NCBI GenBank assembly: GCA_965249925.1
Contig: OZ252260.1
Coordinates: 4,030,001-4,094,000, forward strand
Direction of reading: 5' to 3'
Length of the DNA: 64,000 nucleotides
DNA from: Hoeflea_A sp965249925
Lineage (GTDB): Bacteria > Pseudomonadota > Alphaproteobacteria > Rhizobiales > Rhizobiaceae
The notes below the pieces were generated by a model. That model searched no databases. It was given only the letters and a program-made list of their open reading frames with translations, and was not told where the DNA came from. Shown in pieces: positions 8,604 through 17,229 of the stretch. Position numbers and translations under genes: made by a program. Numbering within the stretch: the stretch's first letter is position 1; each line of letters starts with the position of its first letter.

Positions 8604-10289
8604 ATGACCCGCTACCTCATCACCAGCGCCATTCCCTATGTGAACGGCGTCAAACACCTAGGAAACCTCGTCGGATCGTTGTTGCCGGCCGATGTCCATG
8701 CTCGATTTCGCCGCCAAACCGGTGCACAAGTCCTGTTCATATGCGGAACGGACGATCATGGCACGCCGACGGAGCTCAGCGCCGCCGCAGCCGGCGAAGA
8801 TGTTGCGGCGTATTGTGACAAGCAGCATGCGATCCAGGCCGATATCTATCGGCGATTTGGATTGTCATTCGATCATTTCGGCCGCTCGTCTTCTCCGCAA
8901 AATCATCGGTTGACCCAACATTTTTTCAAGCGACTGGAGGCGGCGGATCTGATCGAAGAGCGCGATCATCAGCAATACTGGTCCGCCATCGACCAGCGTT
9001 TCTTGCCGGACCGCTACATCATCGGCCGCTGTCCCAAATGCGGTTTTGAGGACGCGCGAGGCGATCAGTGCGACGGCTGCGGTTCGCCGCTCGATCCGCT
9101 GGAGCTGTTGGAGCCGCGCTCCGCAATCTCCGGCGATCGAGATCTGGAATACCGCACAACCCGTCACCTGTTCCTGCTGCAGTCTCGGATGGTCGATCGC
9201 GTTCGCGATTGGGTCGGCCAGCGTGACGGCTGGCCATCCTGGGTACGCTCACTTGCGCTGAGCTGGCTCACCGACAACTTGCGTGATCGGTGCATAACGC
9301 GGGATTTATCGTGGGGCATACCCGTTCCACGACCCGGGTTCGAGACCAAGGTGTTTTATGTCTGGTTCGACGCGCCGATTGCCTATATCGCGGCAACACA
9401 GGAATGGGCCGACAAGGACCCGTCGCGGCGAAACTGGCGTCAGTGGTGGTGGCGTGCGCAGGATGTGCAGTACATTCAGTTTCTCGGCAAAGACAACATA
9501 CCCTTTCATACGGTCAGCTTCCCCACCACGTTGCTTGGCAGCGGTGAGCCGTGGAAGACAGCGGATGTGATCAAGGGATTCCACTGGTTGTCGTACCAGG
9601 GTGGGAAATTCTCCACGAGCCACAGGCGCGGCATCTTCACGGATGCTGCTTTGGAAACGCTGCCGGCCGATCTCTGGCGTTGGTGGTTGGTTGCCAATGC
9701 ACCGGAAAACAGCGATGTCGATTTTGTCATCAGGCGATTTGCCCAGGACGTTGGAAAAGACCTCGCCGACGTGTTCGGAAATCTCGCCACGCGTACGACA
9801 GGCTTTTTGCATCGCACTTTCGAGGGAAGAGTTCCTGTTGGCGGCGAACCCGGGCCGCCAGAGATCGCGCTGGCGACGCAGGTTGAACACGCACTTGCAA
9901 GCCTGCAGGCGTCGCACACCAGTTTGGAATTCCGTCCTGCGGCGGCCAAAACCCGAGCCCTGTGGGCGCAGGCAAACAAGTATATTCAGGATCAAGCGCC
10001 CTGGACGCTGATCGAGGCAGACACCTCACGCGCCGAGGTGGTCACTCGAACGGCAGTGAACTTGCTGTCCATCTGTGCCACCGTGTCATGGAGTATCATC
10101 CCAACGCTTGCATCGGAGGTATTGGCCGCGCTTGGCGAAGACTCTGACTATCCACTCTGGCCAAGCGGTGACATTCTGCAGCGGCTGAACGCAAACGGAG
10201 GAAAACCGATTGGCAAGGTGGCACCCCTTGTCCACAAACTGACGCAGCGGGATATTTCAGAGCTCGAAGACAGGTTTGCCGGCGTCTAA
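8604..10289 (+). CDS. metG: Second/atypical methionyl-tRNA synthetase
   Basis: A 561-residue class I synthetase that charges tRNA with Met in the cytoplasm. It has an N-terminal SAIPYVNGVKHLGN with the HIGH-like HLGN, a CP1 zinc knuckle C-x2-C-x9-C-x2-C (CPKCG...CDGCG) and the MetRS core WFDAPIAYI. The KMSKS-like loop is KFSTS. The C-terminal helical anticodon domain is present, without a C-terminal tRNA-binding extension. The start ATG gives the standard MTRYLITSAIPY; upstream codons are dropped. The relaxed KMSKS loop and stand-alone position with an attenuator suggest an additional, perhaps inhibitor-resistant or editing-type, paralogue. The primary metG is presumably elsewhere, which this window cannot show. 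Confidence 0.85.
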   Translation: MTRYLITSAIPYVNGVKHLGNLVGSLLPADVHARFRRQTGAQVLFICGTDDHGTPTELSAAAAGEDVAAYCDKQHAIQADIYRRFGLSFDHFGRSSSPQNHRLTQHFFKRLEAADLIEERDHQQYWSAIDQRFLPDRYIIGRCPKCGFEDARGDQCDGCGSPLDPLELLEPRSAISGDRDLEYRTTRHLFLLQSRMVDRVRDWVGQRDGWPSWVRSLALSWLTDNLRDRCITRDLSWGIPVPRPGFETKVFYVWFDAPIAYIAATQEWADKDPSRRNWRQWWWRAQDVQYIQFLGKDNIPFHTVSFPTTLLGSGEPWKTADVIKGFHWLSYQGGKFSTSHRRGIFTDAALETLPADLWRWWLVANAPENSDVDFVIRRFAQDVGKDLADVFGNLATRTTGFLHRTFEGRVPVGGEPGPPEIALATQVEHALASLQASHTSLEFRPAAAKTRALWAQANKYIQDQAPWTLIEADTSRAEVVTRTAVNLLSICATVSWSIIPTLASEVLAALGEDSDYPLWPSGDILQRLNANGGKPIGKVAPLVHKLTQRDISELEDRFAGV

Positions 10290-10364
10290 CTGTCAGCGGA
10301 TCAGCGCCGACCTGAGGTTGTCCGGTTTCCCAGTGAACGATAAACTTGAGCAAAGGACAAAAGG

Positions 10365-11015
10365 ATTACATTTCGCAAAGAACTTGAACGGTCGCTGCCG
10401 CCCGGGCTGTTCCTTGCCGAGGAGCTGGGCCAGTTGCTCGAATGGATCGAAGAGCAAGCACAGGTATTTGAATACGAAGAAACTGGCGAACGGTATGCAA
10501 GTCCCTACTCAAGAGACCCTTGGGAATCCGGGCATCCTACGGTCGCGTTCGAGATAGCCGATCCTGACCATGCAAGGCTTTGGCTGGGCCATGACGACCC
10601 GGCGGTGCATCATCGTCTTGCGCCGATCATCCGAAGCGGAGACGAAGGATCCGCGATCGCGCTGTGGCGGGACACGGACGACACCCAGGCGATCGTTCAT
10701 CTCGGATCGGGGTCCGGTTCGACCATGGCGGGCGTTATGATGCGCGATCCGGTCGATCTGATACGCTTGCTGGCGATTGGCTATGATGAGCTGTGCTGGC
10801 CGGAGCTTTATGACCTGACACCGGCCGAAGCCTTTGAGGCGGAAGGGCTCGACAGAGAATTCACTGCACCCGTGAAGCTGCAAGACTGGGCCACCACGAC
10901 CTTCGGGAAACCAATTCCGCAAAAGGCCAGCGCCATAGTCGGGTCGATGGGCAGTATGGATGGCGATCCAGGAACTGATCCGTTCTTGATCTGGTTGGAA
11001 GGTCTACAGTGTTAA
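10365..11015 (+). CDS. Hypothetical acidic protein, possible ATT start
   Basis: About 216 residues, rich in Asp/Glu and Trp, with no signal peptide or membrane segment; no family is assigned. The conserved-looking N-terminus (RKELERSLPPGLFLAEELGQLLEW) is in frame upstream of the first TTG (10434) and is open only back to 10350. It contains no ATG/GTG/TTG, so translation probably begins at ATT (10365, GGA upstream) or a CTG (10395). If the TTG is used, the protein is 193 residues. It lies 75 bases after the synthetase gene and may be cotranscribed. Confidence 0.55.
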   Translation: MTFRKELERSLPPGLFLAEELGQLLEWIEEQAQVFEYEETGERYASPYSRDPWESGHPTVAFEIADPDHARLWLGHDDPAVHHRLAPIIRSGDEGSAIALWRDTDDTQAIVHLGSGSGSTMAGVMMRDPVDLIRLLAIGYDELCWPELYDLTPAEAFEAEGLDREFTAPVKLQDWATTTFGKPIPQKASAIVGSMGSMDGDPGTDPFLIWLEGLQC

Positions 11016-11038
11016 TCCAGTAAGCCCCTCTCCCAACT

Positions 11039-12094
11039 CTACCCCGCCAGTTCCGGATGCCCATACGCCTCCGGATACGTCATCGGGTGCAGCGGCCCCA
11101 ATGGCACCACGTTGTTCCACGACCGGCCGAAATAGCCCTGGCGGCAGTGCACCAGCGAGTTGCTCGCCGCGACGCCCGGCAGGGCGTGGACGCGGCACAG
11201 CCAGCGCCACAGGTGCGGGTAGTCGAGGATGCGGGCGCCGTTCAGCTTCATGCGCACGTAATAGACCGGGTCGTGCCGGTAGAGCGTCGGGAAAAGGCGC
11301 AGGTCGGCCTCGGTGAAACGATCGCCGGTCAGGAACGGCCGGTCGTCGGCCGCCAGACGCTGTTCCAGCGCGTCGAGGGTCTGAAAGTAGTTGGCGAACG
11401 CTGCGGCGTAGACCTCCTGGCGAGATGAAAACCCCGCCTTATAGGCGCCGTTGTTGATGTTGACGTAGATCTGTTCGTTGAGCGTGTCGATCTCGCGGCG
11501 CAGGCCGGCATCGGCGGCGCCTTCCGGGTAGAGATCCGGCCGCTCGGGGTCCGACAGCGTGCTGCCCAGCGCCCCGGCCTGGCGGTTCAGCATGCGGATG
11601 ATCTCGGCGCTTTCGTTGGCGACGATGCGCTTCGCCTTTTTGTCGTAGAGCACCGGCAGGCTGGTCTCGTCCGAGCCCTCGGCCCGGTAGATCTGGACGG
11701 CCAGCCGGTAATGCTCGCCGGTGGCGGTCTCTTCGGTGCATTCCGGCAGCGTCGTGCCGGTGAGTGTCGCGACGCGCTGCGGGTTGAACTCCCAGCGGCC
11801 GGCGCCCTCCGGGTCGTCCTCCGACGTCCGGTTGGGGAAGGCGACGTCCATGCTGATGCCGTTTTCGAGGCCGAGCACGTTGCGCGCCAGCGTCACCCGG
11901 TGGCACCAGGGGCAGTTGAGGGCGACGAACAGGTGGTAGCGGCCGGGCTCGACCGGGAAGGCGGCGTCCTCTCCCAGCACATGCCGGAAGCCGCTGACGC
12001 CGCGCACGAACTCGCCCTTCGCCCGGCGCGCCGCGGCGTCGGTCTGAGCTTCCTCGACGGAGATGTCGACGTTCGGATGTTTCGGGTCGGTCAT
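11039..12094 (-). CDS. Glutathionyl-hydroquinone reductase (Xi-class GST)
   Basis: A 351-residue member of the YqjG/ECM4 family, which reduces glutathionyl-hydroquinones through a catalytic Cys in the cytoplasm. The active site is visible in ALNCPWCHRV, followed by a thioredoxin-like fold with the cis-Pro region (SLPVLYDK) and NESAEIIRML, then an all-helical C-terminal domain (FLTGDRFTEADLRLFPTLYRHDPVYY). The ATG opening MTDPKHPN is chosen; the open frame runs further but becomes low complexity. Start regions with the next GNAT are divergent and close, so promoters overlap. Confidence 0.92.
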   Translation of the reverse strand: MTDPKHPNVDISVEEAQTDAAARRAKGEFVRGVSGFRHVLGEDAAFPVEPGRYHLFVALNCPWCHRVTLARNVLGLENGISMDVAFPNRTSEDDPEGAGRWEFNPQRVATLTGTTLPECTEETATGEHYRLAVQIYRAEGSDETSLPVLYDKKAKRIVANESAEIIRMLNRQAGALGSTLSDPERPDLYPEGAADAGLRREIDTLNEQIYVNINNGAYKAGFSSRQEVYAAAFANYFQTLDALEQRLAADDRPFLTGDRFTEADLRLFPTLYRHDPVYYVRMKLNGARILDYPHLWRWLCRVHALPGVAASNSLVHCRQGYFGRSWNNVVPLGPLHPMTYPEAYGHPELAG

Positions 12095-12202
12095 GCGCAA
12101 GGCTCGCAACAGGAGGGACGGCGTGGGGTCGACATTGTATATATCCGTCCGGCCCGAGATTCCCATGCCCGGCGCCAGTGGAAACAAAAAAGGCCGACGG
12201 TT

Positions 12203-12685
12203 GTGACCATCGAACGCTTGACCACCCAAGACTGGCTGCGCCTGCGCACCATCCGGCTGCTGGCGTTACAGGAAGCGCCGGACGCCTTTGCCCGCACCTA
12301 TGCCGAAGAAAGCGCCTTCCCGCCTAAAGACTGGCGGGCACGGTTATCCGGCGAGGCGGCGACCTTTGTCGCCGTGATCGACGCCGCCGATGCGGGTCTG
12401 GCGACGGGCGCGCCATGGCGCGGGCGCGATGGCGTCGCCGGCCTGTTCGGCATGTGGGTGGCGCCGGAGGCCCGGGGCAGGGGCGTCGGCCGGGCGCTGG
12501 TCGCCGCCGTCGTCGACTGGTCGCGCACCGGCGGCTTCGAGCGGCTGGTGCTCAACGTCGCCGACGACAATCGGGCGGCCATCGGCCTTTACACCCGGGC
12601 CGGCTTCGAACCGACGGGCGCGACCGCCACCCTGCCGCCGCCGCGCGAAAACATCACCGAGCACGAGCGCGCGCTGGTTCTTTGA
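12203..12685 (+). CDS. GNAT family N-acetyltransferase
   Basis: A 160-residue GNAT. The acetyl-CoA loop is in PEARGRGVGRALVAA, preceded by the strand GVAGLFGMWV, and the C-terminal half has NVADDNRAAIGLYTRAGFEPTG. It starts at GTG (VTIERLTTQDW); the open frame upstream is antisense to the hydroquinone reductase. The substrate is unknown. It ends close to a perfect palindrome. Confidence 0.87.
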   Translation: MTIERLTTQDWLRLRTIRLLALQEAPDAFARTYAEESAFPPKDWRARLSGEAATFVAVIDAADAGLATGAPWRGRDGVAGLFGMWVAPEARGRGVGRALVAAVVDWSRTGGFERLVLNVADDNRAAIGLYTRAGFEPTGATATLPPPRENITEHERALVL

Positions 12686-12750
12686 AGCATCGGCCGTTGG
12701 TGATCGGGAGGTTGCCGCACCTTATGCCTTGACGCGAGCGCTGCGGCAGC

Positions 12751-12839
12751 AAATTCGGTGACGGTTTACTTAATTCAAGTCAACCGCTGACAAGTTCCGA
12801 TAAGCCTATGAAAGAATTAAGTAAACCGTCACCGAATTT
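12751..12839. repeat. 89-bp element with perfect 26-bp inverted repeats
   Basis: A 26-base arm (start AAATTCGGTGACGG, end TTACTTAATTC) and its exact reverse complement are separated by 37 bases. No open reading frame lies inside. Such long perfect arms exceed what a terminator needs, and there is no U-run outside. It sits between the convergent GNAT and P450 genes and could be the remains of a transposon, a small mobile hairpin or a bidirectional terminator. The arms are visibly A/T-richer than their surroundings. Confidence 0.75.
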
Positions 12840-12850
12840 CTGGCACTGCC

Positions 12851-14065
12851 TCACCGCCAGCGCACCGCCATCGGCGCGGTGCCGCGGATGCCGGAATGGC
12901 CCTTGAACACCGGCGGCGGGCCGGCCAGCTGCAGGTCGGGCAGCCGCTGGCTGAGCGCGATCAGCGCCTCTTCCATCTCGGCCCGGGCCAGCGCCTCGCC
13001 GAGGCAGCGGTGCGGACCGGCGCCGAAGCTGACGCTCCAGCGCGGATGGTCGTCGCGCTCGATGTCGAAACGATGCGGGTCGGCATAGACGGCTTCGTCG
13101 CGCTGCGCCGACAGGATCGACAGGTGCAGCAGCGCACCGGGTCTGAGCAGGATGCCGTCGATGTCGAATGTCTCCAGCACCACGCGCCCGATGGAGCCGA
13201 CCGGCGGCTCGAAGCGCAGCGCCTCGCGCACCGCGCCGGGGGCGCGAATGGGATCGGTGCACACCGCTTGCCACTGGTCGCGGTGCTGCATCAGCAGCGA
13301 GACCAGCGCCGTCAGCCCGAAGCGCGTGGTGTCGCTGCCGGCGATGATCAGCGAGACGATCTGCATCAGCGTCTCGGATTCGCTCAAGGATCCGTCGGCC
13401 TCGACGGTGCGCAGATAGTCGGTCAGGAAATCGTCACGCGGTTCGGCGCGGCGTGCCGCAAGAAGGCCTTCGACATAGGCGTTGAGATCGCCGGCCGCCG
13501 CCTCGATCGCCGGGAAATGCTCCTCGCGAAAGGTGCTGATACCGCGCGACATGCCGTAGACCATCGCCGCGAACCGCGGCGCGTCGGCCCGTTCGATGCC
13601 GAGGATGTCGGCGGTGATGCGCGACGGCAGCGGTTTGGCGATCGCCTCGGCGAAATCCGCTTCGCCGGACGGTTCCGCCTCGTCGATCAGCTCGGTCACC
13701 AGCGTCCGGATGCGCGGCCGCCAGGCCTCGATCAGCTTGTAGGCGAAGGCTCGCGCCGCTGGCCGGCGGCGACGCTGGTGCACGGGCGGATTCGAAAACA
13801 GCATGCTGTTGGCGTAGAAATCGTGAAGCGCGCCCGAATTGATGTTGTAGAACCGCAGCATGTCGGTTTCGACCTGGCGGGTGCGCGGTTCGGTCATCAA
13901 CGCCTCGACATCGGCGTGCCGGGTGATGATCGGCGATCCGCGGCCGACATCAATCACTGCGGCCTGCGGGCGGTAATGCGCGAATCCGGCATGCGGGTCG
14001 CTGCGGAACGCCGCCGGATCGGCCGGCAGCGGTCGGTCCAGGGCGGGCGGAGCAGTCGAGGGCAT
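12851..14065 (-). CDS. Cytochrome P450
   Basis: A 404-residue soluble bacterial P450. The I-helix oxygen motif is SLIIAGSDTTR, the ExxR pair is in AVREALRFEPP, and the haem-binding loop is FGAGPHRCLG with the axial Cys. The C-helix region has a run of Arg (HQRRRRPAARAF) where haem propionate contacts lie. GAGG five bases upstream supports the ATG, although an in-frame ATG precedes it. No ferredoxin or reductase gene is adjacent, so redox partners must come from elsewhere. The substrate is not predictable. The gene follows the terminator of the EF-G-like gene. Confidence 0.94.
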   Translation of the reverse strand: MPSTAPPALDRPLPADPAAFRSDPHAGFAHYRPQAAVIDVGRGSPIITRHADVEALMTEPRTRQVETDMLRFYNINSGALHDFYANSMLFSNPPVHQRRRRPAARAFAYKLIEAWRPRIRTLVTELIDEAEPSGEADFAEAIAKPLPSRITADILGIERADAPRFAAMVYGMSRGISTFREEHFPAIEAAAGDLNAYVEGLLAARRAEPRDDFLTDYLRTVEADGSLSESETLMQIVSLIIAGSDTTRFGLTALVSLLMQHRDQWQAVCTDPIRAPGAVREALRFEPPVGSIGRVVLETFDIDGILLRPGALLHLSILSAQRDEAVYADPHRFDIERDDHPRWSVSFGAGPHRCLGEALARAEMEEALIALSQRLPDLQLAGPPPVFKGHSGIRGTAPMAVRWR

Positions 14066-14111
14066 CGGGACCTCTTGTACGGTCGGATCGTGTCCTGCAT
14101 ACACCATCAAA

Positions 14112-14134
14112 GAGGCCGGCGCATGGCCGGCCTC
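14112..14134 (-). terminator. Terminator hairpin after EF-G-like gene
   Basis: A perfect 9-bp GC-rich stem (GAGGCCGGC / GCCGGCCTC) with the 5-base loop CATGC in minus orientation, followed by TTTGA. It lies 24 bases past the stop of the EF-G-like gene and before the P450 start, so it likely separates the two units. The U-run is short. Confidence 0.6.
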
Positions 14135-14157
14135 CTCAGACGCTTTTTTCAGGCGGC

Positions 14158-16221
14158 TCAGGCTGCCTGCTTGCCGTGTTTCTGCATCACCATCTCGGCC
14201 TGCTTGCCGGTTACCTCGGCGAGGTGGTCGAAAGCCTTGCGGAAGGTGCCGACGCCGGCGGTTGCCGAGCGCAGCTCGATGATCAGGTCCTGCACGTCCG
14301 ATTCCGGCATGATGGCGTTGACCACGTCCCAGCCGTCCCAGCCCGGCCGCGCGTCGAAGCCGAGCAACTGGCCACGGCGGCCCGAGACGATGGCGTTGAT
14401 GCGCGCCGTCGTGTCGTTGGGGCAGTAGATCTCGACCTTGCACATCGGTTCCAGCAGCACCGGCTTGCACTGCGGCATGCCCTCGCGCATGGCGATCTGG
14501 CCGGCGGTGCGGAACGCCTGGTCGGAGGAATCCACCGAATGGTAGGAGCCATCCGACAGGTTAACCCCGACATCGACCACCGGGAAACCGAGCGGTCCCT
14601 GCTGCAGGTAGTCGCGAATGCCCTCGCGCACCGACGGGATATACTGCTTCGGCACCACGCCGCCGGTGATGGTGTCGGTGAAAATAAAGCCTTCGCCGCG
14701 CGGCATCGGCTTGATCTCGACCACCACGTCGCCGAATTGGCCGTGGCCGCCGCTCTGCTTCTTGTGACGGCCGCGCACCGTCGCCGAGGTGCGGATCGTC
14801 TCCTTATAGGGCAGGGTCGGCGGGCCGGATTCGGACGAAATGCCGTATTTGCCGTTGAGCCGTTCCAGCGCCACCCGTAGGTGCATCTCGCCCTGGCCCT
14901 CGAGCAGCGTCTCGCCGGTGTCCTGGCTGTGGGCTACGCGCAGCGACGGATCCTCCTCGACCAGCCGCTGCAGAGCCGCCGACAGCTTGACCTCGTCCTT
15001 GCGCTCCTTCGGCGCCACGTGGAAAGCGATGACCGGATCGGGCACGTCGAGATCGGCGAGGTTGTTGACCGCGTTGCCGTCGACGGTCAGCGTCTCGCCG
15101 GTCACCACGCCCTCCAGCTTGTTGAGCGCCACCGTGTCGCCGGGTCCGGCGGTACTGCGCTTGCTGCTTTTGGCGCCGAGCATGTCGACTACCCCGGACA
15201 CCCGCGTCTGCGAGCCATCCGGCCGGGTCACCGTATCGCCCTCCGAGACGTTGCCGGACAGCACGCGCACCACCGACATCTTGCCGCCATGGTCGGTGTG
15301 GAACGTCTTCATCACCTGCAGCCGCGACGCGGTCTCGTTGGCGTCGAGGCCCAGCCGTTCGCGGGTCCGGGTGATGTCCGGCGCCTCGTGGCGCAGCGCC
15401 TTCAGCAGCCGCCAGATGCCGTTGCCGTTTTCCGCCGCGCCGATGAACACCGGGCAGATGTCGCCGGCCTGCAGTTCGTTCACCAGATCGGTGAACACCA
15501 GGTCGCGTTCCGGGTTGATGTCCTCCAGCAGCTGCTCCATCAGCACGTCATCGTAATCGGCGATCTGCTCGAGCATCTCGAACCGCGCCTCGACCTCGCG
15601 TGCCTGTTCTTCGTCGGGAATATCGATCACTTCGCTGGTGGCGTGTTCCTTGTAGACATAGGCCCTTTCGAGCGCCAGGTCGATGAAGCCGGTGGCGATT
15701 CCGTCCTTCCAGATCGGGATCTGACGCACCACCAGCGGCGCGGCGGAAGCCGGCTGCACGGTCTTCAGGAGGCTGCGGATGCTGCCCTGAAACTTGTCGA
15801 TCTTGTTGATGAACAGCAGATGCGGGATGCCGCGGTCCTCCAGCGACTTCATGATCATCTGCAGCGCCGGCAGCTTCTTGTCGTCGGCCTCGGTGACGAC
15901 GATGGCGAGATCAACGCCGGCCAGCGCCCCGTTGGCCTCGCTCAGGAACTCCACCGACCCGGGGCAGTCGACGAACGTGTAGCGATCGCCGAGATAGTCG
16001 GTGCTGGCCACATTGGCCTCGACGCTCATGGCGTGTGCCCGCGCCTCCTCCGAAGCATCGCCGACGGTGTTGCCCTGGCTTATCGTACCCTGCCGGTTGA
16101 TGGTGCCGGTGCGGGCCAGAATGGCCTCCAGAACCGTCGTCTTTCCACTGCCGAACGGACCGACCAGTGCAATGCACCGGGGACCGGCGGTCCTGCCGTT
16201 TCCTCCTTGGCCGTCACCCAT
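14158..16221 (-). CDS. EF-G-like translational GTPase with atypical switch motifs
   Basis: A 687-residue EF-G paralogue. The G domain has P-loop GPFGSGKTT, G3 as DCPGSVEF and G4 as NKIDK. Domain II and the III-V region follow (GQGEMHLRVALERL, YKETIRTSATV, HKKQSGGHGQFGDVVVE, REGIRDYLQQGPLGFPVVDV). The catalytic His of canonical DTPGH is Ser, and the RGIT-type switch I is replaced by RAHAMSVEANVAS. This pattern occurs in the alphaproteobacterial EF-G-like family whose role is not established. It is probably ribosome-linked but not the main FusA. The ATG with GGGAGGAA upstream is chosen; an earlier in-frame ATG adds 15 residues. Confidence 0.88.
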   Translation of the reverse strand: MGDGQGGNGRTAGPRCIALVGPFGSGKTTVLEAILARTGTINRQGTISQGNTVGDASEEARAHAMSVEANVASTDYLGDRYTFVDCPGSVEFLSEANGALAGVDLAIVVTEADDKKLPALQMIMKSLEDRGIPHLLFINKIDKFQGSIRSLLKTVQPASAAPLVVRQIPIWKDGIATGFIDLALERAYVYKEHATSEVIDIPDEEQAREVEARFEMLEQIADYDDVLMEQLLEDINPERDLVFTDLVNELQAGDICPVFIGAAENGNGIWRLLKALRHEAPDITRTRERLGLDANETASRLQVMKTFHTDHGGKMSVVRVLSGNVSEGDTVTRPDGSQTRVSGVVDMLGAKSSKRSTAGPGDTVALNKLEGVVTGETLTVDGNAVNNLADLDVPDPVIAFHVAPKERKDEVKLSAALQRLVEEDPSLRVAHSQDTGETLLEGQGEMHLRVALERLNGKYGISSESGPPTLPYKETIRTSATVRGRHKKQSGGHGQFGDVVVEIKPMPRGEGFIFTDTITGGVVPKQYIPSVREGIRDYLQQGPLGFPVVDVGVNLSDGSYHSVDSSDQAFRTAGQIAMREGMPQCKPVLLEPMCKVEIYCPNDTTARINAIVSGRRGQLLGFDARPGWDGWDVVNAIMPESDVQDLIIELRSATAGVGTFRKAFDHLAEVTGKQAEMVMQKHGKQAA

Positions 16222-16364
16222 TGTTTCCTCCCTGCTCAATGTTACGCGAAACGCATCCCCCATCGTTTGCTGTTGGGCCGGTTTTGTCAATTTCCTGACG
16301 GAGAAAATCGGCCGCCGCGCGGCAATCTGCGCGTGCGTGGGGGTGGGTGGTCGTAGCGGGCGCT

Positions 16365-17228
16365 CTAAAGCGCTACTTTCGGGTCGTAGCGCGGGTTGAA
16401 CGTCCGGTTGAGCAGGAAGGTCTTGCCGGCGTGCGGCTCGGCGGCGGCCGTGTCGGGGTCGAGGCCGCGGGCGGCCGAGGTGACGATCATCCGGTTGTCG
16501 CCGATAAAGGCCGGGCAGGTGATCTGGCTGGTCGGCAGCTCGATGGTTTCCACCGCGGTGCCGGACGCATCGAAGGCGGTCAGGCAGGAGCCATCCCAGC
16601 GGGCATTCCACAACAGCCCCTCGGCGTCGATGACGGCGCCGTCCGGGTGTCCGGCGACACCGGCCGGCCGGTCGATGAACACGGTCGGTTCCGCCGCCGG
16701 GATGCCGGTCGCCGGATCGAGCGCCACCCGCATCACCTGTCCCGTCGGGGTGTCGGTGAAGTAGCCGACCGATCCGTCAGCCGAAAAACAGATTGCGTTG
16801 GGCACGGTGATGTTGGCATAGAGCTTTGTGATGGCGCCGCGCCGGTAGTGGTAGATCGACCCGGCGCCTGGTTCCGCCCTCTTGCCCATGGTGCCGATCC
16901 AGAAAGCGCCGCTCGGATGCACCCGGCTGTCATTGGCGCGGGTCGTTGGATTGTCGGCCTCCAGCGGCAGCATGCGCGACAGCGCCCCGGTGGCCACCTC
17001 GCGCACATGCAGCCCGTCTTCGCAGGCCAGCAGTTGCCGGTCGGCATCGATGACCGCGAGCGCGCTGGCCATCAGCGGCAGCTCATGGACGATTGCGTCG
17101 CCGGCGTCCGGACGTTCGATAAGGTGACGGCCGGTGATGTCGAACCACCAGGCGGTGCCGGAGTCGGGATCGTATGTCGGTCCTTCCCCCAGTTCGTGCG
17201 CCGCGTCATGAAAGATCGTATGGCTCAT
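16365..17228 (-). CDS. SMP-30/gluconolactonase family sugar lactonase
   Basis: A 287-residue six-bladed beta-propeller lactonase. Metal-binding positions are recognisable: Glu in HELGEGPTYD, Asn in RANDSRVHPSG and NAICFSADG, and Asp in GHPDGAVIDAEG. It hydrolyses an aldonolactone to the aldonate. It starts one base after the stop of the KDPGal-type aldolase, so they form a two-gene operon that would feed a galactonate- or related 2-keto-3-deoxy-sugar pathway. No dehydratase, kinase or transporter is adjacent. Short segments of the ends are GC-biased but normal for the region. Confidence 0.9.
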   Translation of the reverse strand: MSHTIFHDAAHELGEGPTYDPDSGTAWWFDITGRHLIERPDAGDAIVHELPLMASALAVIDADRQLLACEDGLHVREVATGALSRMLPLEADNPTTRANDSRVHPSGAFWIGTMGKRAEPGAGSIYHYRRGAITKLYANITVPNAICFSADGSVGYFTDTPTGQVMRVALDPATGIPAAEPTVFIDRPAGVAGHPDGAVIDAEGLLWNARWDGSCLTAFDASGTAVETIELPTSQITCPAFIGDNRMIVTSAARGLDPDTAAAEPHAGKTFLLNRTFNPRYDPKVAL

Positions 17229-17229
17229 G

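Noticed and set aside
12896..14428. 510-residue plus-strand open frame opposite the P450
   Set aside because: Antisense to a P450 with complete haem and I-helix motifs; His/Arg-rich shadow composition.
14881..16356. 491-residue plus-strand open frame opposite the EF-G-like gene
   Set aside because: Shadow of a GC-rich gene with clear G-domain motifs.
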